Assembly: GCF_900590755.1 (NCBI RefSeq)
Contig: NZ_UUOC01000050.1
Location: forward strand, 124,001 to 188,000
Direction of reading: 5' to 3'
Length of the DNA: 64,000 nucleotides
DNA from: Pseudomonas viridiflava
GTDB taxonomy: Bacteria; Pseudomonadota; Gammaproteobacteria; Pseudomonadales; Pseudomonadaceae
A model generated the notes under the pieces. The model saw only the letters and a list, made by a program, of their open reading frames with translations. It searched no databases and was not told where the DNA came from. The stretch's first letter is position 1; every line of letters begins with the position of its first letter. Shown here piece after piece: positions 60,323 to 64,000 of this stretch. The translations under genes were made by a program, and so were the position numbers.

Positions 60323-60397
60323 CTGTAGGAGCTGCCGAAGGCTGCGAAAGCGATCTGTCAGGTGAATTGCCTTCGCAGCCTTCGGCAGCTCCTACAG
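60323..60397. repeat. REP hairpin, class C
   Basis: Perfect 26-bp arms at 60323-60348 and 60372-60397, in a divergent promoter region. Confidence 0.9.
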
Positions 60398-60632
60398 GTA
60401 TGAGGTTGCCACTTATGGCTGGAGTGTTCAGGCAGTTTTGTGCTTTTAAAACGCAGGCACCCAGATAGTGCGCGTTACCGTTCGATGGGTATTTTTGGTG
60501 CGCTTTCTTCGTTTATCGGTGGGGCGCTCGGTAACAAATTGTCTTATTCCCAAGCTGAAACGTTTAACTCAAAGCAAATTGCACCGCTTTAAACCGGGCG
60601 TTACTGTGAGCGACGTCGTTTTTGAAACATTT

Positions 60633-60648
60633 TGGCGCAGATCTTGCG
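60633..60648 (+). promoter_or_regulatory. Probable sigma-54 (RpoN) promoter of gabP-like gene
   Basis: TGGCGC-AGATC-TTGCG has the required GG at -24 (60634-60635) and GC at -12 (60646-60647) separated by exactly ten bases. It lies about 80 bp upstream of the permease ATG. Nitrogen-source permeases are often RpoN-dependent in pseudomonads. Confidence 0.6.
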
Positions 60649-60728
60649 TCAAGAATAAAAAACAGCACCGTAGCTTTCTTTTTACGAAGGGCTGCGGGGC
60701 AGTCGCTCCTCACGCAAAGGTAGTCTTA

Positions 60729-62120
60729 ATGAGCAGCATCCCTAACGCTACAGAGCTCGATCAGGGGCTCAAACCTCGGCACATTACGATGTTGTCGATT
60801 GCCGGTGTGATTGGTGCCGGTTTGTTCGTCGGTTCGGGCCATGCAATTGCCGAGGCCGGGCCTGCGGTGCTGTTGGCTTACGCGGCCGCCGGTACCTTGG
60901 TAGTGCTGGTCATGCGCATGCTGGCCGAGATGGCGGTTGCTTCACCAGACACGGGTTCGTTCTCGACTTACGCTGACCGCGCCATCGGTCATTGGGCCGG
61001 TTTCACCATCGGTTGGTTGTACTGGTGGTTCTGGGTGCTGGTGATCCCGCTGGAAGCCAACGCGGCGGCGACTATTCTGCACGCCTGGTTCCCGGACATC
61101 GGCATCTGGGTGTTCACCCTGGTCATCACCTTGCTGCTGACGGCTACAAACCTGTTCAGCGTGAAGAACTACGGGGAATTCGAGTTCTGGTTTGCGTTGA
61201 TCAAGGTGCTGGCGATCATTGGTTTCGTGGTGCTGGGCGTTGCAGCCATTTTTGGTCTGCTGCCAAACAGCCAGGTCAGCGGTGTCAGCCATCTGTTCGA
61301 CACCCAGGGCTTCCTGCCTAACGGCATGGGTGCGGTGTTGGCTGCAATGCTGACCACCATGTTCTCGTTCATGGGCACCGAGATTGTCACTATCGCTGCT
61401 GCTGAATCGAAGAATCCGGAGAAGCAGATCACCAAGGCCACCAACTCGGTGATCTGGCGGATTTGCCTGTTCTATCTGGTGTCGATCTTCATCGTGGTGG
61501 CGCTGGTGCCGTGGAACGACAGCCGCCTGGCTGAAGTGGGTTCCTACCAGACCGTGCTGGACATGATGGGCATTCCGAACGCCAAGCTGATCGTCGATAT
61601 CGTGGTGCTGATTGCGGTGACGAGCTGCCTGAACTCGGCGCTCTATACCGCTTCGCGGATGCTTTACTCGCTGGGTAAGCGCGGCGATGCGCCAGCCGTT
61701 GCAACCCGCACCAGCAAAAGCGGTACGCCTTACTGGGCTGTGATCCTGTCCACAGCGGCCGCGTTCCTGACCGTATTTGCCAACTACGTAGCCCCGGCTG
61801 CGGTGTTCGAGTTCCTGCTGGCGAGCTCCGGTGCCATTGCGCTGTTGGTGTATCTGGTGATCGCGGTTTCCCAACTGCGCATGCGTCAGAAGAGCATCGC
61901 GGCGGGCGAGCAGCTGTCGTTCCGCATGTGGCTGTTCCCGTACCTGACCTGGGCGGTGATTGTGTTCATCGTCGGCGTACTGGGGATCATGCTGGTGCAG
62001 GAAGCCCATCGCGTGGAAATCCTCGCGACTGGCCTGCTGAGTATTCTGGTGATTGCTACCGGGATTCTGATCGGTCGTCGTCGCAAGGCCGAGCGGGTGG
62101 GGAAGGTTGTGTTGAATTGA
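60729..62120 (+). CDS. gabP: Amino acid permease, GABA-permease-like
   Basis: The 463-residue APC-superfamily transporter has 12 hydrophobic helices. It begins DQGLKPRHITMLSIAGVIGAGLFVGSGHAIAEAGPAVLLAYA, and shows EMAVASPDTGSFSTYADRAIGHWAGFTIGWLYWWFWVLVIPLEANAAA, FMGTEIVTIAAAESKNPEKQI and NSALYTASRMLYSLGKRGDAP, matching bacterial GabP-type permeases. The ATG at 60729 is chosen. Substrate is probably GABA or a close analogue, but amino-acid specificity in this family is hard to read. Confidence 0.87.
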   Translation: MSSIPNATELDQGLKPRHITMLSIAGVIGAGLFVGSGHAIAEAGPAVLLAYAAAGTLVVLVMRMLAEMAVASPDTGSFSTYADRAIGHWAGFTIGWLYWWFWVLVIPLEANAAATILHAWFPDIGIWVFTLVITLLLTATNLFSVKNYGEFEFWFALIKVLAIIGFVVLGVAAIFGLLPNSQVSGVSHLFDTQGFLPNGMGAVLAAMLTTMFSFMGTEIVTIAAAESKNPEKQITKATNSVIWRICLFYLVSIFIVVALVPWNDSRLAEVGSYQTVLDMMGIPNAKLIVDIVVLIAVTSCLNSALYTASRMLYSLGKRGDAPAVATRTSKSGTPYWAVILSTAAAFLTVFANYVAPAAVFEFLLASSGAIALLVYLVIAVSQLRMRQKSIAAGEQLSFRMWLFPYLTWAVIVFIVGVLGIMLVQEAHRVEILATGLLSILVIATGILIGRRRKAERVGKVVLN

Positions 62121-62146
62121 TGGGGTATTGAAGCCTGGCGCCGAAC

Positions 62147-62250
62147 CTGTGGGAGCGGTGCTTGGTCTGGGCGGCATTCCGACGATAAGGGCGCTGCGGT
62201 CCAAAGTGAACCGCGTCCAGCCTTATCGCGGGCAAGCACCGCTCCCACAG
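62147..62250. repeat. REP hairpin, class D-like variant
   Basis: Perfect 17-bp arms CTGTGGGAGCGGTGCTT (62147-62163) and its complement (62234-62250) with a long 70-nt middle, between the convergent gabP-like and DUF3010 genes. Confidence 0.85.
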
Positions 62251-62261
62251 AATAATGCCGC

Positions 62262-62681
62262 CTACAGGCCCTTCATCAACCCCGAACACGCCGCCTTGTA
62301 CGCTTCATGCTGATATTTGTTCAGCGAAGCGGGCAGGGCGAAGTCGTGTTTTTTGTTCTGGGCGTTGATGGTTTGTGGTGACAGCAGGGTCACTTCGCAA
62401 TCTTTCAGCAACTGAAATACCGTCTCGATCTTGAAAGTGGTCGGCCCACCGGCAAACTCGCCCTTTTTGCTGCGCTTCTTGATCACCACATGGCTGATGC
62501 CGTTTTCCCGCACGAAGCTGGCAATCTGCGTCGCGAACGCTTTGACGTTGGCTGACTCATCGTCGTCTTCCAAAGCCAGCTTCTTGGTCGCCAACGGGAG
62601 GTGTTCGAGGCCGCCTTGCTGACGGGTCGCCAATGCAAAGATGGCCTCGCTGCCTTTGATTTCTACACCGCAAATGATCAT
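62262..62681 (-). CDS. DUF3010 family protein
   Basis: The 139-residue cytoplasmic protein has the DUF3010 pattern: MIICGVEIKGSEAIFALA, HVVIKKRSKKGEFAGGPTTFKIETVFQLL, and SLNKYQHEAYKAACSGLMKGL. The start resembles an RNase H/actin-like beta-strand with a conserved glutamate, a fold hint only. Function unknown. Confidence 0.88.
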   Translation of the reverse strand: MIICGVEIKGSEAIFALATRQQGGLEHLPLATKKLALEDDDESANVKAFATQIASFVRENGISHVVIKKRSKKGEFAGGPTTFKIETVFQLLKDCEVTLLSPQTINAQNKKHDFALPASLNKYQHEAYKAACSGLMKGL

Positions 62682-62742
62682 TAAAGCGCCTTCACTTCAT
62701 AGCCTTCAGATATAAGGCAGACACCATAGCTCATCGGTGTGT

Positions 62743-63153
62743 TCATTCCTGCGCAATCGACTCCAGATACTCGGAGCGTTCATCGCTCATGCGCGCCAGG
62801 CAGTCGTTTTCAGCGATGGTGAAGGCCTTGCTGCCCGCAGCCGACGGGAAGACTTCAACCGCGCAATCGGCGTCGCGAAGTTTCTCCCAGGCTTGCTGGG
62901 CGGTCTTGAGCTTGCTGGTGAAGTCGTTGAATTGAGTCTTGTTGGCGACGAACTGACTTTGCACCCGTTGCAACAGATTCTGGAAGTTTTCCTTGAGCAG
63001 TTCTTCTGCGGTCTCCCGGCTGTATTTCGAGCACTCCAGGGTTTGCTTGTCCTCATCAACACCATCGCACGGTGAGACGTCGGGGTTCTGAGCCGCGTGA
63101 GCGCCTGTGATGCCCGTCGCCAATAGCGCCAAAGTCAGCAATACCGTTTTCAT
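62743..63153 (-). CDS. Lysozyme-inhibitor LprI-like (DUF1311) exported protein
   Basis: The 136-residue protein has a signal peptide (MKTVLLTLALLATGITGAHA, cleaved near residue 20). Four cysteines are present (in SPCDG, LECSK, DADCAV and NDCLA). The late FTIAENDCLARMSDERSEYLESI region is the DUF1311/LprI motif. Family members are periplasmic or surface proteins, one of which inhibits lysozyme. I chose the ATG at 63153, with GGAG 7 bp upstream. Confidence 0.78.
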   Translation of the reverse strand: MKTVLLTLALLATGITGAHAAQNPDVSPCDGVDEDKQTLECSKYSRETAEELLKENFQNLLQRVQSQFVANKTQFNDFTSKLKTAQQAWEKLRDADCAVEVFPSAAGSKAFTIAENDCLARMSDERSEYLESIAQE

Positions 63154-63250
63154 CAAGTCGCTCCGATTCATTGATGGGCTGAATTCTGGCCTAAGCGCGG
63201 GCTAAAGAACAGGTTGGCGACGACTGGCTGCATCACGGTCTGTCGCCCAT

Positions 63251-63297
63251 TGTCGTTTCTTGACGCTTTCGGCAAACCCCCTGTCGTTTTTGCACCC
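63251..63297 (+). promoter_or_regulatory. Direct repeats upstream of the M19-like gene
   Basis: TGTCGTTTCTTGACGC (63251-63266) and TGTCGTTTTTGCACCC (63282-63297) start 31 bp apart, about three helical turns, with a further TGTCG at 63241. Such direct repeats suit an AraC-type activator. GbdR is a candidate if the downstream gene belongs to glycine-betaine catabolism. Confidence 0.4.
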
Positions 63298-63382
63298 GGC
63301 TCACCCGAGCCTCCGGCATATGCTGGCTTCAATAGCGCCGGCATACGATTCGGCGCATCGACACCTATAAGGGGACAGCCTG

Positions 63383-64000
63383 ATGAGCCCAGCCGAATTG
63401 CACGCCGACAGCATCGTTATTGACGGGCTGATCATCGCCAAGTGGAACCGTGAGCTGTTCGAAGACATGCGCAAAGGCGGCCTGACCATGGCCAACTGCA
63501 CCGTGTCGGTGTGGGAAGGCTTTCAGGCAACCATCGACAGCATCTGCAAAAGCCAGAAGCTGATGCGCGAGAACAGCGACCTGGTGATGCCGGTGCGCAC
63601 CACCGCCGACATTCGCAAGGCGAAAGAACTGGGCAAGACCGGCATCCTGTTCGGCTTCCAGAATGCCCATGCTTATGAAGACCAGATCGGCTATGTCGAG
63701 ATCTTCAAGCAGCTGGGCGTGGGCATCGTGCAGATGTGCTACAACACCCAGAATCTGGTGGGCACCGGCTGCTATGAGCGTGATGGCGGCCTGTCGGGTT
63801 TCGGTCGTGAAATCGTCGCTGAAATGAACCGCGTTGGCGTCATGTGCGACCTGTCCCACGTGGGCTCCAAGACGTCCGAAGAAGTCATCCTCGAATCGAA
63901 AAAACCGGTCTGCTACAGCCACTGCCTGCCGTCCGGCCTTAAAGAACACCCGCGCAACAAGTCTGACGAAGAGCTGAAGTTCATCGCTGATCACGGCGGT
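63383..64000 (+). CDS. M19 (renal) dipeptidase-family protein with degenerate metal site, 5' part
   Basis: 206 codons are present before the right edge. The frame begins MSPAELHADSIVIDGLIIAKWN. The M19 fold is recognisable from DLSHVGSKTSEEVILESKKPVCYSHCLPSGLKEHPRNKSDEELK. However, the family's first metal ligands are missing: the DGHxD motif reads DGLII (residues 14-18), and the bridging glutamate loop reads GFQNAH (91-96). H159 and H180 are kept. It resembles the M19-like gene that opens the dimethylglycine/betaine catabolic cluster of P. aeruginosa (PA5396), by recollection. Peptidase activity is therefore doubtful. Confidence 0.85.
   Translation, partial: MSPAELHADSIVIDGLIIAKWNRELFEDMRKGGLTMANCTVSVWEGFQATIDSICKSQKLMRENSDLVMPVRTTADIRKAKELGKTGILFGFQNAHAYEDQIGYVEIFKQLGVGIVQMCYNTQNLVGTGCYERDGGLSGFGREIVAEMNRVGVMCDLSHVGSKTSEEVILESKKPVCYSHCLPSGLKEHPRNKSDEELKFIADHGG

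Larger units (their letters stand above)
60197..60728. other. Intergenic region between binding-protein gene and gabP-like gene
   Basis: This 532-bp divergent spacer contains a class C REP hairpin (60323-60397), a sigma-54-type promoter (60633-60648) and AT-rich leader sequence before the permease. An open frame runs through it in phase with the permease, but its sequence has no protein-like character. Confidence 0.55.

Noticed and set aside
60468..60728. N-terminal extension of the gabP-like permease
   Set aside because: The upstream in-frame sequence spans the sigma-54 promoter and is unlike the family; the ATG at 60729 gives the expected APC start.

Overview
The window is a gene-dense, roughly 60% G+C chromosome segment of a Pseudomonas species. 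Three things point there: the core blocks ftsY-ftsE-ftsX-rpoH, hemW-rdgB-DUF4426-metW-metX and ahcY-metF; an S-adenosylhomocysteine riboswitch in front of ahcY; and several families of short palindromic REP repeats of the type scattered through Pseudomonas genomes. The fluorescens/syringae side of the genus seems likely from the repeat sequences, but the species cannot be fixed. I saw no rRNA, tRNA, prophage, complete insertion sequence or CRISPR array.

Layout. 1-865: 3' end of an RND efflux permease. 960-1412: a REP-associated tyrosine transposase (RAYT) between two REP hairpins. 1834-8777: a catabolic cluster with an amino-acid-type ABC importer, a class V PLP enzyme, an RpiR regulator, a PuuE-like cofactor-free amidohydrolase and a hydantoinase/dihydropyrimidinase. 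9062-18052: mostly housekeeping genes (rsmE, bioA, a flavin amine oxidase, ligB, DUF1090, cytochrome c', MAPEG, a DMT transporter). 18317-24398: a CirA/FepA-type TonB receptor, a two-component system and a Na+/H+ antiporter. 24489-32318: a complete threonate/tetronate utilisation cluster (DeoR-type regulator, ltnD, otnK, otnC, GntP permease, otnI) followed by a secreted alpha/beta hydrolase. 32429-57072: core genes for the SAM cycle (ahcY, metF), RNA helicase rhlE, YceI and cytochrome b561, rsmD, an M16 peptidase pair, ftsYEX, rpoH, mtgA, thiSG, trmB and the hemW-metX operon. 57249-64000: dps, a methyltransferase, an orphan amino-acid-binding protein, a gabP-like permease with a sigma-54-type promoter, two small conserved genes, and the 5' part of a degenerate M19 'dipeptidase' at the right edge.

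How the genes work together. The tetronate cluster encodes every step from L-threonate to dihydroxyacetone phosphate plus uptake, with a symmetric array of GTGAA/TTCAC half-sites in front that probably binds the DeoR-type regulator. The 1.8-8.8 kb cluster looks like uptake and ring-opening of a cyclic ureide/hydantoin-like nitrogen compound whose identity is not evident. It is the best candidate here for an undescribed pathway.

About 26 paired REP hairpins in four sequence classes occupy most of the longer intergenic gaps. One class flanks the RAYT gene. Other structures of note are a 142-bp MITE-like palindrome, a 39-bp perfect-arm hairpin after thiG, and a hairpin that abuts the start of the cytochrome c' gene.
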